Below are positions 1 through 11,492 of a DNA stretch of 64,000 nucleotides, piece by piece (within the stretch, counting starts at the first letter, position 1; every line of letters starts with the position of its first letter). This stretch comes from Calendula officinalis (taxonomy: Eukaryota; Streptophyta; Magnoliopsida; Asterales; Asteraceae): contig OY970823.1 in assembly GCA_963853835.1 (NCBI GenBank), positions 47,343,808-47,407,807 on the forward strand. Reading direction: 5' to 3'. The position numbers and the translations under genes were made by a program. The notes under the pieces were generated by a model. It saw only the letters and a program-made list of their open reading frames with translations, was not told the DNA's origin and made no database searches.

Positions 1-1726
1 GTCTACATTTAAGTACAGTTAGACATGTAATTTAGCGAGTTGGTGACTCAACTTAAACTTAAAACGAACCCAAGGATATAAATTCTATAATGTATAATGT
101 TACAAAAAGATACGAAACCTTTTGCATAATCAAGTAAACAACCAACAACATTTAATACTTGGTCTAATACGAGAAAACTGAAAGTGACAAAATAAATATC
201 CGAACTGATAACTTTCAGTCTATAAAAATAACAACCGTTAAAAACTAAATAAAACCTCAATTAAAATATTATACCAGACAAACTTATTAGATCCACATAT
301 ACCATATAATTATCAAATAAAACCTTTTAAACAATTTAAAAATCATCCGTTATCACCTTAACTATATAAGTGCACAAAATAACATAAGTGATTTAATAAA
401 CAAATTAAATTAATGAAATGAAAAGTCATTTTATCTTCTCAAGCTTTACCTCCCACGTGCACATTTTCGATGCAACTAAGTAACCGAAATTCTTTGATGA
501 TATCTGTTATTCTTAACAAACCAGATAACCACGATAGCCATTATGACCATCATCCTATTAAACTCAACCAATTCTCAGTGTCTCCTCCACGTGAACATAC
601 CAATTTTCTTCCTTTCAGCGATCATCAAACCAAACAAATAAACAAAAACCCCTGCATCTCTCTCGATTTCTTTCTCAAGTGAAGCACGCATCACGAGTAG
701 GAGAAGCCAGCGAGTTTCGACAGTCCTCAACAAGTTGCCGGCAAACCAGAAATTCCGGCGAAGGTATATACCTCGAATCGTTTCTTTTAATCCTATACGT
801 ACATATATGTGCTTCGTCATACTGATTCTCATTCGGTATGTTTGCTGCTCAGTTCTATCTCATCCTCCGGCAACGAAACAGTCACTCCGGCGATCAGAAA
901 CGTTTATTTTCCGGCGACAAGATTTAAACCCGTCAATCATCTCTCGGCTTTCGCCCTCTTTGAAGGTATAACAGTCTCTCCTTTTCTCTCTTTTCGATTT
1001 AATGTTCGAGCGTATACGTTGGCGTGGGTATGACAGTCGTTTGCGGGTTGTGTACACCACTGATCATTCTTTGTCTCTCTCGTTAATCATATTCGAGCAC
1101 GGCGTTGTGTGACTATGTCTTTTGGGTGTAAACATTGTTTACGTAAATTCTGTTTTTGTATGATAGACTCGCCGGGGTGAATTCCGGTGACAAATCCACC
1201 AGATCGAAGCATCGACTCAAGTTGCGTTTTCATTCAAAATCATTATATAACTTAAATGATAATTGATTATTAATTAATAATTGATTATTAAATAATAATT
1301 ATTACATTTTTTTTAAGTAATTATTTAGTTAAATATTTTAGATTGATGATTAATATAATTACCTGATTCCTTTTTCGTAACTACTATTCTTTTTAATAAT
1401 TAATTGTAGTTACTTAAGTTATTTAATTTAAATAACTATAACTATTTGTTATATCTCAATTAAGTTATCTTCGAACTAAAGTGTACTAATTTTTGAAACT
1501 TGTTAAATTAGAACAAACAAATTTAAAATATGAGAGCAAACCAATGAAGCCACCAACGTATCGTTCGAGTCAAAATTCTCTTTTAGGGAATCATTTTGCA
1601 TTATTTAGTCTAGACGAGTCATTTAGACCGTCCCTCATTTATTCACTTCTATGCATATAGGGCACTAGAAGTCGTTTGGTTGGAAACATCATCTCATTAT
1701 TTGAGTCTTTTGGAAACATTGCATCA

Positions 1727-2040
1727 GGTGAGTTCACAGCCCCACTTTTTACCGCATTTTATTTACTTCTTTTACAACTTCGGGGTGAAAAACATAACAA
1801 ATGCTTTTATAAATGTTCCAACTATTTATTAACTGCTTTTATAAATCTTACTGTGACTGTGAGTTCACAGCCCCACTTTTTACCGCATTTGATTTACTGT
1901 TTTACAACTTTGGGGTGAAAAACATAACAACTACTTTTATAAAATCTATTTGTGACTATAAGTTCACAACCTCTCTTTTACTACATTTTAACTGTTTTGA
2001 AACATATCAACTATTTTATAAACGTTTACAACATTTTTAA
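1727..2040 (+). repeat. Tandem ~130-base repeat inside the LTR (second copy at 6886-7199)
   Basis: The segment GAGTTCACAGCCCCACTTTT recurs at about 1730 and 1860, followed each time by a similar run ending in GGGGTGAAAAACATAACAA. A third, more diverged unit starts with AAGTTCACAACC near 1960. It is probably an internal amplification within the LTR, with no coding sign. Confidence 0.8.
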
Positions 2041-2355
2041 ACGTTTACTATATTGTGATGAAAACTATTTTTGGAAACTAGACAACGAATCCTTATGCTT
2101 GGACTAAGTTTAGATGTACATGGAAGTGCGTATATGTTACATACATAATCATTTACTAGTTGCGGCTAGGCCCTGGATATGCAAATAGTACTATTGGCGG
2201 AGACCTACCCTCCCACGATTTGATCATTTATCGGTGTTTTACCGACCACGAGGAATGCATATCTAGCACGTTTAAGGTTGTTGTTTTGATTATGGACTTA
2301 GGGTCAGCATTTTAACTCAAAGGCTTTGCAACCCTGTTGGGGGATCACCGTCTAT

Positions 2356-2640
2356 TATGTTTCTACTACTGCTCTCGGAGCAGGCCAATCTTTAACTATT
2401 TATATCATCACACTATATTTTTGTCGATTATGACATACGAAAACTATTGTTTATACTAACGCGATTTATATCGTACTACTGCTCTTGGAGCAGGTCATCT
2501 ATAACGTTATTATTATCACACTATTTTTGCCAACGATGGCATACGAAAACTATATGTTTCTACTACTGCTTTTGAGCAGACTGTTATTAACGTTTTATAC
2601 TATCACACTATTTTTGCCATGGATGGCATACGAAAACTTT
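2356..2640 (+). repeat. Three ~95-base LTR subrepeats, each with a small hairpin (second copy at 7515-7799)
   Basis: Each unit carries TACTACTGCT, a short loop and (G)GAGCAG, able to pair as CTGCTC/GAGCAG, followed by ATCACACTATTTTTGCC-like sequence and GGCATACGAAAACT. The stem is kept in all three units although the loops differ. It lies near the 3' part of the LTR, where retroelement transcription signals often sit; a regulatory role is speculative. Confidence 0.75.
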
Positions 2641-2958
2641 GAAACTATATGAACTTAATAAAACCTGTGAATTCACTCAACAATTTTGTTGATACTTTTA
2701 CTTATGTTTTTCAGGTAACAAAGCTTAGGCATAGTGTCGCATGCATTGGGAGTCAAGCATTCATTCTAATAAGATGTCACCTCTTTATTTCATTTTTATT
2801 AAACTATGCTTTGGATTCAAAGTACTTTGTTTACATTAAATTTGGTGACATCTCTTTTTATCAAACATTTATTGTTTACGATAATCATATGCTTATGTAT
2901 ACTTGTGAAGTCGCACGCCCGTTCTTCCGCAAACCACTTTTGGCGGGGTGTGACAGAT

Positions 2959-2970
2959 TGGTATCAGAGC
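2959..2970 (+). other. Primer-binding site for initiator tRNA-Met
   Basis: TGGTATCAGAGC is complementary to the 3' end of plant initiator methionine tRNA and lies three bases inside the left LTR. This is the standard minus-strand start site of many plant LTR retroelements. Confidence 0.95.
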
Positions 2971-4518
2971 CTATTGGTTATAGTGAACTAGCGAGTCTAG
3001 TCTATAACTTCAAAATGATTTTGGGTCAAAGCGTTTTCATTGCATCAAGAGTCTCATTGCATATAGAGTTGCATTGCATATAAAGATGCATTACATATCA
3101 TTCATTTACCATTTGCCTTAGTAATAGATCGCTTGCTTTATATTGCCTTACATATACCCTTAGGTATAGTGCTTTATTCCATTGGATACTTACACGTGAA
3201 CCTATAGGTGAAACATATTACACTATATCACCAATAAGTTCATTGGAATCCTTAGTACACGACATTACACTACTCACTGAACACTTACATCACATACCTA
3301 AATCGAATATCTTACTTACACTCCACTAGTCACTTACACAAAAACACGAATTCGAGAATTGTTACCGAACGTCTACGAGCAGCGAACACTTTGTCAACTC
3401 TATTCGCCTGAACATCGAGCATGGAGGCACATCATCAGACGACCTTCAATAATAAACACAGATATATGTGCACCGCGTATCTTATTCACACAATATATAT
3501 AATCATCTTACACATTGTTCGTCACCCGATTTCATCAAATCCACCCTAATTTCCTACTCAACAAATCGTAAAACTCGAAAGATTCTTCGCATGACTAACA
3601 AATGAACGACTATCCACTAATCTTTAACGCCACGAAAAGAAAACACGAAAGACGTCACACGCGCACTCTAAGATTTCTCTAAATTAAACGCTAAGCACAA
3701 TACCAAAATTTGTATAATCTAGTATGAAGAAAGAACTTCATTTTTTTTTGTGTCATTTTTATGATATATATATATATCTTCGAAAAGAACTCTAAGCACA
3801 ACTCATAAATTCATAAAATCGAGTATAAAGAATAAGATTTAAGGCTTCTCAGAAATCAATAACACAACCTCTAAATTTCGCATACAACTGGAGTGCGGAG
3901 AAATCCTATTACTCATGAATAAATATATGAAATGATAATGATGATGAAATATTGTATGATGATATTATAAAAGCGTCTGGCCAACGAGTTTATAATAACA
4001 TGATATAATGTGAAATTATCAGGGTCATGGATTATTGAATTCAGAACTAAACTAATCCTGAGAGGCCTCATTAGCGTGTGTCAACTTTACTATCTAAATC
4101 CACTTAAACTTACCTCAAATGAATCATATCAAGAAACTCAAAACAATAAACCAATTAAATGTAAGTCAACACATGAGCCGAGCTTCTCTTTTCAAATTGT
4201 GGGATGTCTTCTTTTAAATTGCATTCCAAGTATCAAAATTCTTTTATAAATCATGTCCTTCATTTAAATTCCTTTGGCAGTGTTATCTCAAATATGCGAT
4301 CCAAATTAACTTGATCAATATAACGTACATTTTGAATTCCATTATTATTGTTTGCTTACAACATGATTTTTTTTTCCGGTTAAGTTGATCAAATTAGTCA
4401 CTTTTATGCTTCCATCTATAAAACAATAAGCCTCTTCATAATAGTATATAGTATATTTAATAATATATCGGTACATATATTAGTCAAATAAGGCGCAATA
4501 AAATGTAATATAAAATGT
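2971..4518 (+). other. Non-coding 5' part of the retrotransposon internal domain
   Basis: The first ~150 bases read like the untranslated leader of Tekay-type elements. The rest is AT-rich with stops in all frames and no recognisable gag. It contains a short TATA microsatellite near 3767. Confidence 0.6.
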
Positions 4519-4842
4519 ACCGATCACGCCTTCTATCAAGGATTAGATTGTGTTTTAATGCAAAACGGAAAAATAATCGCATGCGAGTCTCGTCAATTAT
4601 AAATTCACAAAACAAACTATACCGCTAATGATCTTGAATCGGTTGCTGTTAAAATTGTGTTATACATTACCAAATGTAGAAATTCCATTGACCACAAAAA
4701 GCCTCCAACACATATACGACACAATAACAATTAAATATGTGACAACGACGATAAGTCGGGTTGCTAAATAACTACGAATGCGAAAAATAAAATATCATTC
4801 CAAGAATGCCAAATGTAATGGACAACGCAATTAGTTGAAAAA
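4519..4842 (+). pseudogene. Decayed RNase H relic of the retrotransposon polyprotein
   Basis: Read in the single frame starting at 4519, the translation keeps the order of Ty3/gypsy RNase H landmarks. A CVLMQNGKIIA-like strand is followed by ESRQL, NYTANDLES and DHK. After that come NM-QRR, NYECE and NVMDNAIS, with stops between them. The frame is maintained over ~320 bases but interrupted by at least six stop codons. Several stops sit where Arg, Trp or Gln would be expected, consistent with C-to-T or G-to-A decay of methylated cytosines. Known: this region normally follows reverse transcriptase in pol. Here no reverse transcriptase or integrase is visible, so the element depends on enzymes from elsewhere. 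The match was recognised by eye; a protein-profile search with stops allowed would settle it. Confidence 0.8.
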
Positions 4843-4950
4843 AAAAAAAAGAAAAGAAAAAAAAAAACGAACAACATCGCGACGAGTGCGAGCACCAGAA
4901 ATGTCTATCCACATTTTATATTTTTTTTACTCTAAATCTAATAGCAAAAC

Positions 4951-4992
4951 TTATTAAATTTCGGGACGAAATTTTTTTTAACAACGGGAGAA
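4951..4992 (+). other. Polypurine tract region and conserved 3' internal end
   Basis: AAATTTCGGGACGAAATTTT precedes AACAACGGGAGAA, immediately before the LTR TG at 4993. The CGGGACGAAATT block is a recurring 3' signature of Tekay/Del-type elements, and the purine run is the likely plus-strand primer. Confidence 0.8.
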
Positions 4993-7900
4993 TGTGACAA
5001 CCCTCAAAATCTGGTATTTGAACCGGCAGTTATTGTAACTCACTTTGTCTTAGTACAATTATCCCATTTGTAAAAGCATTCATTATTTCATTTAAGTCTA
5101 GCAGAATTCCATACATTTTGTGTTGTTAGTACACATCGTTAATTGGGCACGTGTTAATTGTCTACATTTAAGTACAGTTAGACATGTAATTTAGCGAGTT
5201 GGTGACTCAACTTAAACTTAAAACGAACCCAAGGATATAAATTCTATAATGTATAATGTTACAAAAAGATACGAAACCTTTTGCATAATCAAGTAAACAA
5301 CCAACAACATTTAATACTTGGTCTAATACGAGAAAACTGAAAGTGACAAAATAAATATCCGAACTGATAACTTTCAGTCTATAAAAATAACAACCGTTAA
5401 AAACTAAATAAAACCTCAATTAAAATATTATACCAGACAAACTTATTAGATCCACATATACCATATAATTATCAAATAAAACCTTTTAAACAATTTAAAA
5501 ATCATCCGTTATCACCTTAACTATATAAGTGCACAAAATAACATAAGTGATTTAATAAACAAATTAAATTAATGAAATGAAAAGTCATTTTATCTTCTCA
5601 AGCTTTACCTCCCACGTGCACATTTTCGATGCAACTAAGTAACCGAAATTCTTTGATGATATCTGTTATTCTTAACAAACCAGATAACCACGATAGCCAT
5701 TATGACCATCATCCTATTAAACTCAACCAATTCTCAGTGTCTCCTCCACGTGAACATACCAATTTTCTTCCTTTCAGCGATCATCAAACCAAACAAATAA
5801 ACAAAAACCCCTGCATCTCTCTCGATTTCTTTCTCAAGTGAAGCACGCATCACGAGTAGGAGAAGCCAGCGAGTTTCGACAGTCCTCAACAAGTTGCCGG
5901 CAAACCAGAAATTCCGGCGAAGGTATATACCTCGAATCGTTTCTTTTAATCCTATACGTACATATATGTGCTTCGTCATACTGATTCTCATTCGGTATGT
6001 TTGCTGCTCAGTTCTATCTCATCCTCCGGCAACGAAACAGTCACTCCGGCGATCAGAAACGTTTATTTTCCGGCGACAAGATTTAAACCCGTCAATCATC
6101 TCTCGGCTTTCGCCCTCTTTGAAGGTATAACAGTCTCTCCTTTTCTCTCTTTTCGATTTAATGTTCGAGCGTATACGTTGGCGTGGGTATGACAGTCGTT
6201 TGCGGGTTGTGTACACCACTGATCATTCTTTGTCTCTCTCGTTAATCATATTCGAGCACGGCGTTGTGTGACTATGTCTTTTGGGTGTAAACATTGTTTA
6301 CGTAAATTCTGTTTTTGTATGATAGACTCGCCGGGGTGAATTCCGGTGACAAATCCACCAGATCGAAGCATCGACTCAAGTTGCGTTTTCATTCAAAATC
6401 ATTATATAACTTAAATGATAATTGATTATTAATTAATAATTGATTATTAAATAATAATTATTACATTTTTTTTAAGTAATTATTTAGTTAAATATTTTAG
6501 ATTGATGATTAATATAATTACCTGATTCCTTTTTCGTAACTACTATTCTTTTTAATAATTAATTGTAGTTACTTAAGTTATTTAATTTAAATAACTATAA
6601 CTATTTGTTATATCTCAATTAAGTTATCTTCGAACTAAAGTGTACTAATTTTTGAAACTTGTTAAATTAGAACAAACAAATTTAAAATATGAGAGCAAAC
6701 CAATGAAGCCACCAACGTATCGTTCGAGTCAAAATTCTCTTTTAGGGAATCATTTTGCATTATTTAGTCTAGACGAGTCATTTAGACCGTCCCTCATTTA
6801 TTCACTTCTATGCATATAGGGCACTAGAAGTCGTTTGGTTGGAAACATCATCTCATTATTTGAGTCTTTTGGAAACATTGCATCAGGTGAGTTCACAGCC
6901 CCACTTTTTACCGCATTTTATTTACTTCTTTTACAACTTCGGGGTGAAAAACATAACAAATGCTTTTATAAATGTTCCAACTATTTATTAACTGCTTTTA
7001 TAAATCTTACTGTGACTGTGAGTTCACAGCCCCACTTTTTACCGCATTTGATTTACTGTTTTACAACTTTGGGGTGAAAAACATAACAACTACTTTTATA
7101 AAATCTATTTGTGACTATAAGTTCACAACCTCTCTTTTACTACATTTTAACTGTTTTGAAACATATCAACTATTTTATAAACGTTTACAACATTTTTAAA
7201 CGTTTACTATATTGTGATGAAAACTATTTTTGGAAACTAGACAACGAATCCTTATGCTTGGACTAAGTTTAGATGTACATGGAAGTGCGTATATGTTACA
7301 TACATAATCATTTACTAGTTGCGGCTAGGCCCTGGATATGCAAATAGTACTATTGGCGGAGACCTACCCTCCCACGATTTGATCATTTATCGGTGTTTTA
7401 CCGACCACGAGGAATGCATATCTAGCACGTTTAAGGTTGTTGTTTTGATTATGGACTTAGGGTCAGCATTTTAACTCAAAGGCTTTGCAACCCTGTTGGG
7501 GGATCACCGTCTATTATGTTTCTACTACTGCTCTCGGAGCAGGCCAATCTTTAACTATTTATATCATCACACTATATTTTTGTCGATTATGACATACGAA
7601 AACTATTGTTTATACTAACGCGATTTATATCGTACTACTGCTCTTGGAGCAGGTCATCTATAACGTTATTATTATCACACTATTTTTGCCAACGATGGCA
7701 TACGAAAACTATATGTTTCTACTACTGCTTTTGAGCAGACTGTTATTAACGTTTTATACTATCACACTATTTTTGCCATGGATGGCATACGAAAACTTTG
7801 AAACTATATGAACTTAATAAAACCTGTGAATTCACTCAACAATTTTGTTGATACTTTTACTTATGTTTTTCAGGTAACAAAGCTTAGGCATAGTGTCGCA

Positions 7901-8114
7901 TGCATTGGGAGTCAAGCATTCATTCTAATAAGATGTCACCTCTTTATTTCATTTTTATTAAACTATGCTTTGGATTCAAAGTACTTTGTTTACATTAAAT
8001 TTGGTGACATCTCTTTTTATCAAACATTTATTGTTTACGATAATCATATGCTTATGTATACTTGTGAAGTCGCACGCCCGTTCTTCCGCAAACCACTTTT
8101 GGCGGGGTGTGACA
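4993..8114 (+). repeat. 3' LTR, complete, 3122 bases
   Basis: Starts TGTGACAACC right after the purine tract and ends GGTGTGACA. Bases 5160-8114 duplicate 1-2955. The same 7-base string TGTGACA appears at both termini in direct orientation. Open frames here are repeats of those in the left LTR. Confidence 0.95.
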
Positions 8115-8370
8115 ATGTTAATGGTGAACAAATATCTTTTGTCTTTTGCAATTGATAAACTTATCTGTTCCCTTTGTATTTCAGTTTTTATAACAAACGT
8201 GTTTGGTTTCATTTGAATCATATCGCCAAACTCCCATGTAGTTTTCTTTTTTATCAACCCTAGGTTGTATGTAATCTTTGGCTGTATAATCATAATGTAG
8301 GTATTATTACATAAGAACTTTAAATAACAGGTACGATTAGAAAAAAGAAGGGACTAAAAAAGTTAATTCA

Positions 8371-8443
8371 CGCCATCCGTGGGACTCAAACCCACGAGCA
8401 CGTGGTTAAAAGCCACGCGCTCTACCAACTGAGCTAGAACGGC
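8371..8443 (-). tRNA. tRNA-Lys (anticodon TTT)
   Basis: On the minus strand a 73-base cloverleaf begins GCCGTTC and ends GGATGGC plus discriminator G. The D arm carries TAGCTCAGTTGGTAGAGC, the anticodon stem is CGTGG/CCACG around loop CTTTTAA, and the T arm is GTGGGTTTGAGTCCCAC. The A and B boxes are good. There is no intron and CCA is not encoded, as expected for a nuclear plant gene. Confidence 0.95.
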
Positions 8444-8896
8444 TTGTTGCTCCCGTGGCGTTACTTTTGTTATTTATACGTTTGAATCATGCTATTTAAA
8501 ACATAAAATATGATCGGACTACTCTGAGCTTAAAATCACACATAATTTATACCTTCCAGCCAATTATTGCATGTCTTGACTGATCTTGGATCAAACTTTT
8601 GGGTATGATTGGTTGCGTAAACAGATGGTCATACTAATTGGATGACTAATTAACCATTTTTCAACATGCTCCCAAACATTTTCAGGTTGAGTTTACATTC
8701 TTTTTGTAATCATAACTATTGCATAACATATGATTATAAAAATCAGAAACCGTTCCCTTGCCATTCTATAAAATTCATGTATAAAATTAATAACTTATAA
8801 AAAACTTGCATCATAAATTAGCTCCCCCCCCCCCCCCCCCCCCCCCTAAAAAGCTACTAATTTTTAGCAAATATATCCCCATAATAAACAAAATCA
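8444..8896. other. Intergenic; contains a 23-base poly-C run
   Basis: AT-rich spacer between the tRNA-Lys and the 3' end of the CTD phosphatase gene. An uninterrupted run of C at 8824-8846 is the only notable feature. Nothing else is recognised. Confidence 0.6.
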
Positions 8897-11025
8897 TCAT
8901 GTATGACGCCTTCTTTTGAAGTTTGACTGACTCATCATATGACTCCCATTTTTTGTGATCGAGAATGCTGATGTCATCAAGATCAGCAATTGCAAGCAAA
9001 TACTGTGTGAGCTTCACTAGCTCTCTGTCACTATCTCGGTTTGCATGTGCATTTCTGAACGGTTTTATGGTCAACCCGTTTTGTGGATTCATTACAAAGT
9101 TTCTCCGTAGATCATCAAACATTATGGTGTTTTTTGAACTGTACAACTGAAACCAAAACATACACAACTCAAATTTTACCAAAATACCCTTTTGCACAAG
9201 TCCCATATTATTACTCAAATTGCATAAAAGCATTAATAAATCCTTTGAATAAACTAGTAGTAAGAAACAAACCTCAGGAAAATGAGCCCAAATTAAGCCA
9301 AGTGGTTTGCAGTCAAAGATTCCTCTAGTGTCTGATTGAACTGTGATCATTGCTAAATGGTCTAAAAGAGCAGTAATTTTGTAACTGGGATTATCAGCAC
9401 CCCAAGTTGTTCCATCTTTAATTCAACCCATTTCATGCTGCAAAAAAAATAAAAAAATTAGTGATTAACAATATATATTTCATCCAACTGTTGGTAACAA
9501 AATATGTACTAAAGGCTAACCTTGTTGCAGACCATATAATGATGTCATACTCTGCATAAACAGCTGTCAGGAACTCATGAAGATCTGCAGGTGTTGAAAA
9601 GTTGGCAGATGTTGTATTTTGTTATTATTTTATCTTTTTTTAATGTAAGATTCTTACATGGGCGCATGAGTTCAAGTGGGTTTTCTGCTGTTGACCGGAT
9701 GGTCAAACAGAGTGTAGTCTATATCCAACACAAGAAGCATTTTCCCTTTTCGGCATGGATTTTTTACTTCAATCTACAATAAACAATCAATTAAAATATA
9801 TCAAAATCACATAATTTATTTAAATCATAAGCTGTATTAACCAAGAGTTTAATTAAATACTGTAGTTTGATCAACACTTCTCCTTAGTTTTAGACCGTTA
9901 ATGCAAAAATAAATGAAAAAAAATGGATGCATTTAAAATAAAAAGATGGACTAATATAACATGCCTTGTATTGACCAACACGTCTCCTTAGTTTCTGCTT
10001 GTTGACCTCTTTGTCTTTAATATCTACAGCTTCATCTTGCCCAATTTCAAAATCTTCAACAATTTCTGGAGAATCAACTTGATCCACAATTATATCATCT
10101 TCAACAGTACTGCACCAATCAAACAAAAGATTAAATTTTTCTGTGTCTGGTATGTACGCATAGTTATTGACCATAGAGAAAAGTCAAGAAAAACACTATC
10201 CTAACTAAATAGATATCCATATAATAAAATAAGGGTGTGTTATGCATGCATAAATCAAATTCTGAAAAGGGAATGCAATTAACCATTGATTGGAAAAAGT
10301 TAAGGTCAAGTAGATTCAAACCATTTTTATGGCATCTTGATCTCAAACATGAACTATTAATTGGCACCAGGACCATACTTATATTCTCCCGATTCTTGAC
10401 ATATGCATCTATTTCTCAAATAAAACTTTGACATGCTCCTGCATTCTTAGCACAAAGTGTTTTTTGTGAGGTAATACATTTGTGATCAGTTCACCATGAT
10501 ATGTGAATGGTACTGTTGGTTCACTCATATAATGTAGCACTGGGCATATACAATTTTATGCAGACAACCACAGATATTGGGGATTATTCAGTTGAAACGT
10601 TGATCAGATTAAACACTACTCAAGATCTAATCGATCAAGCTAAACCTCCATAGCACAAAATTGCAGAAATCAACTACCAGATGAAGAATTCTATTAAATT
10701 CTAGAAGAAATTGACTAAAATTAGAACTACAGTCAGACCACAAACACTAATAGGTTTACCCGATCATTGTCATTTTAAGAGAAGATTTTAGAGGTAGACT
10801 AGAGAGAAGAGTCGAATCATCTGCGAGTTTGGATCCAATTTTAGGGTAAAGAAGCTTCTGGCGTTTGGGGAGTACGGTTGTGAGTTCGCACATACGTCGT
10901 TTTAGCTCGACAACGGAATCATCGGCACACACTCTGACGGTGTATTCCTTACCGCTCCATTTCACCGTCAGAGTTAGCTCCTCCTCTGTCCCCGGAGCCG
11001 TCAACGACGACGATGCACCGGTCAT
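8897..11025 (-). pseudogene. UBLCP1: Ubiquitin-like-domain CTD phosphatase (UBLCP1 type), six exons, three apparent single-base frameshifts
   Basis: Family role: nuclear HAD-type phosphatase that dephosphorylates the RNA polymerase II C-terminal domain and, in animals, proteasomes. Exons on the minus strand: 11025-10760, 10109-9965, 9773-9658, 9584-9521, 9437-9273 and 9146-8897. Exon 1 holds the ubiquitin-like domain (ELTLTVKWSGKEYTVRV...). Exon 3 has the catalytic VLDIDYTLFDH (DxDxT class). Exon 6 has IMFDDLRRNFVMNPQNG and ADLDDISILDHKKWESY. Three breaks of frame occur: an extra base near 9695-9698 (CATCCGG), a missing base near 9400-9403 (CTTGGGGTG) and an extra base near 8922-8924 (GTCAAACTTC). 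The first two are confirmed by exon phase. The third restores an expected KRRRHT tail and stop at 8897. All three are at short homopolymers, so consensus errors in an intact gene are as likely as a true pseudogene. The start was chosen at MTGASSS; an in-frame ATG ten codons upstream also exists. Intron 2 uses a GC donor. Confidence 0.85.
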
Positions 11026-11186
11026 TATCTTTTGAGGTAACTGTTCATTCAGCAATCAAGTAGAACAGCGGAAATAGAGGAAAAAAGAATCATAAGCATT
11101 TTGGCAAATCAACTTCTCACTTTTTTAGTAGATTACAGAAATAGTACTTCAAAAATTACACTTGTCATTTCGTCCCAAAATCACTA

Positions 11187-11492
11187 CTACCTCCGTGTCA
11201 AAATAAGTGATATATTTGAAAATTTTTGTTTTTTAAGATAGAATATTGAAAATTAATTTAAAATATATTAAAATGGATAGTTAGTGGATAATGAGTCTCA
11301 CTTCTTTTGAATGAAGTGATATTAATGATGTTTAAGAGTAAAAGTAATGGTAAAAGAGTAACTTTACTTCATTAAAGTAGATAGTTAGTGGAGAATATGT
11401 CCCACTTTTTTGCCAAATAAGGTAAGTTTTAGAAGTGTATCACTTATTTTATTCCACCCTACATAGAAAGTGTATCACTTATTCGGAGATAG
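11187..11492. mobile_element. Stowaway-like MITE
   Basis: Starts CTACCTCCGTGTCAAAATAA after a TA and ends with TCACTTATTCGGAGATAG before a TA. The ends form an imperfect inverted repeat, and the TA duplication plus CTCCGT terminus are typical of Stowaway (Tc1/mariner) elements. It shares its interior (for example ATAGTTAGTGGA and GAGTCTCACTT/TCCCACTT) with the copy at 58670-58982. Confidence 0.8.

Larger units (their letters stand above)
1..2955 (+). repeat. 5' LTR (first ~167 bases outside window)
   Basis: Matches 5160-8114 base for base in every stretch compared, including all short open frames. Those frames are therefore LTR shadows and not genes. The end is set by the TGACA at 2951-2955, followed by GAT and the primer-binding site. 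The two LTRs are identical when a copy inserts, so the apparent identity implies a very recent insertion. Confidence 0.95.
1..8114 (+). mobile_element. Non-autonomous Ty3/gypsy-type LTR retrotransposon, Tekay/Del-like, left end cut by window
   Basis: Two direct repeats (1-2955 and 4993-8114) flank a 2.0 kb internal domain. The repeats keep a constant offset of 5159 bases, with no indel seen. Just inside the left LTR lies a primer-binding site for initiator tRNA-Met, and just before the right LTR is a purine-rich tract. The LTR opens with TGTGACAACC and closes with GGTGTGACA, giving the TG...CA ends of retroelements. The LTR (3122 bases) is longer than the internal domain (2037 bases) and no long open frame exists, so the element cannot encode its own enzymes. 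The LTR/internal joints and the segment ending in GGGAGAA resemble chromoviruses of the Tekay/Del clade; that assignment rests on recognising the pattern, not on a search. About 167 bases of the left LTR lie outside the window, so the target-site duplication cannot be tested (3' flank is ATGTT). Confidence 0.93.

Noticed and set aside
2649..3083. 144-codon open frame crossing the LTR end and primer-binding site
   Set aside because: It spans the LTR/internal joint, has no domain, and its LTR part is simply repeated at 7808. Fortuitous.
8811..9350. 179-codon frame ending in a poly-Gly run as a separate gene
   Set aside because: It joins introns and the last two exons of the CTD phosphatase gene and runs into the poly-C tract. 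The Gly run is not a real protein end.
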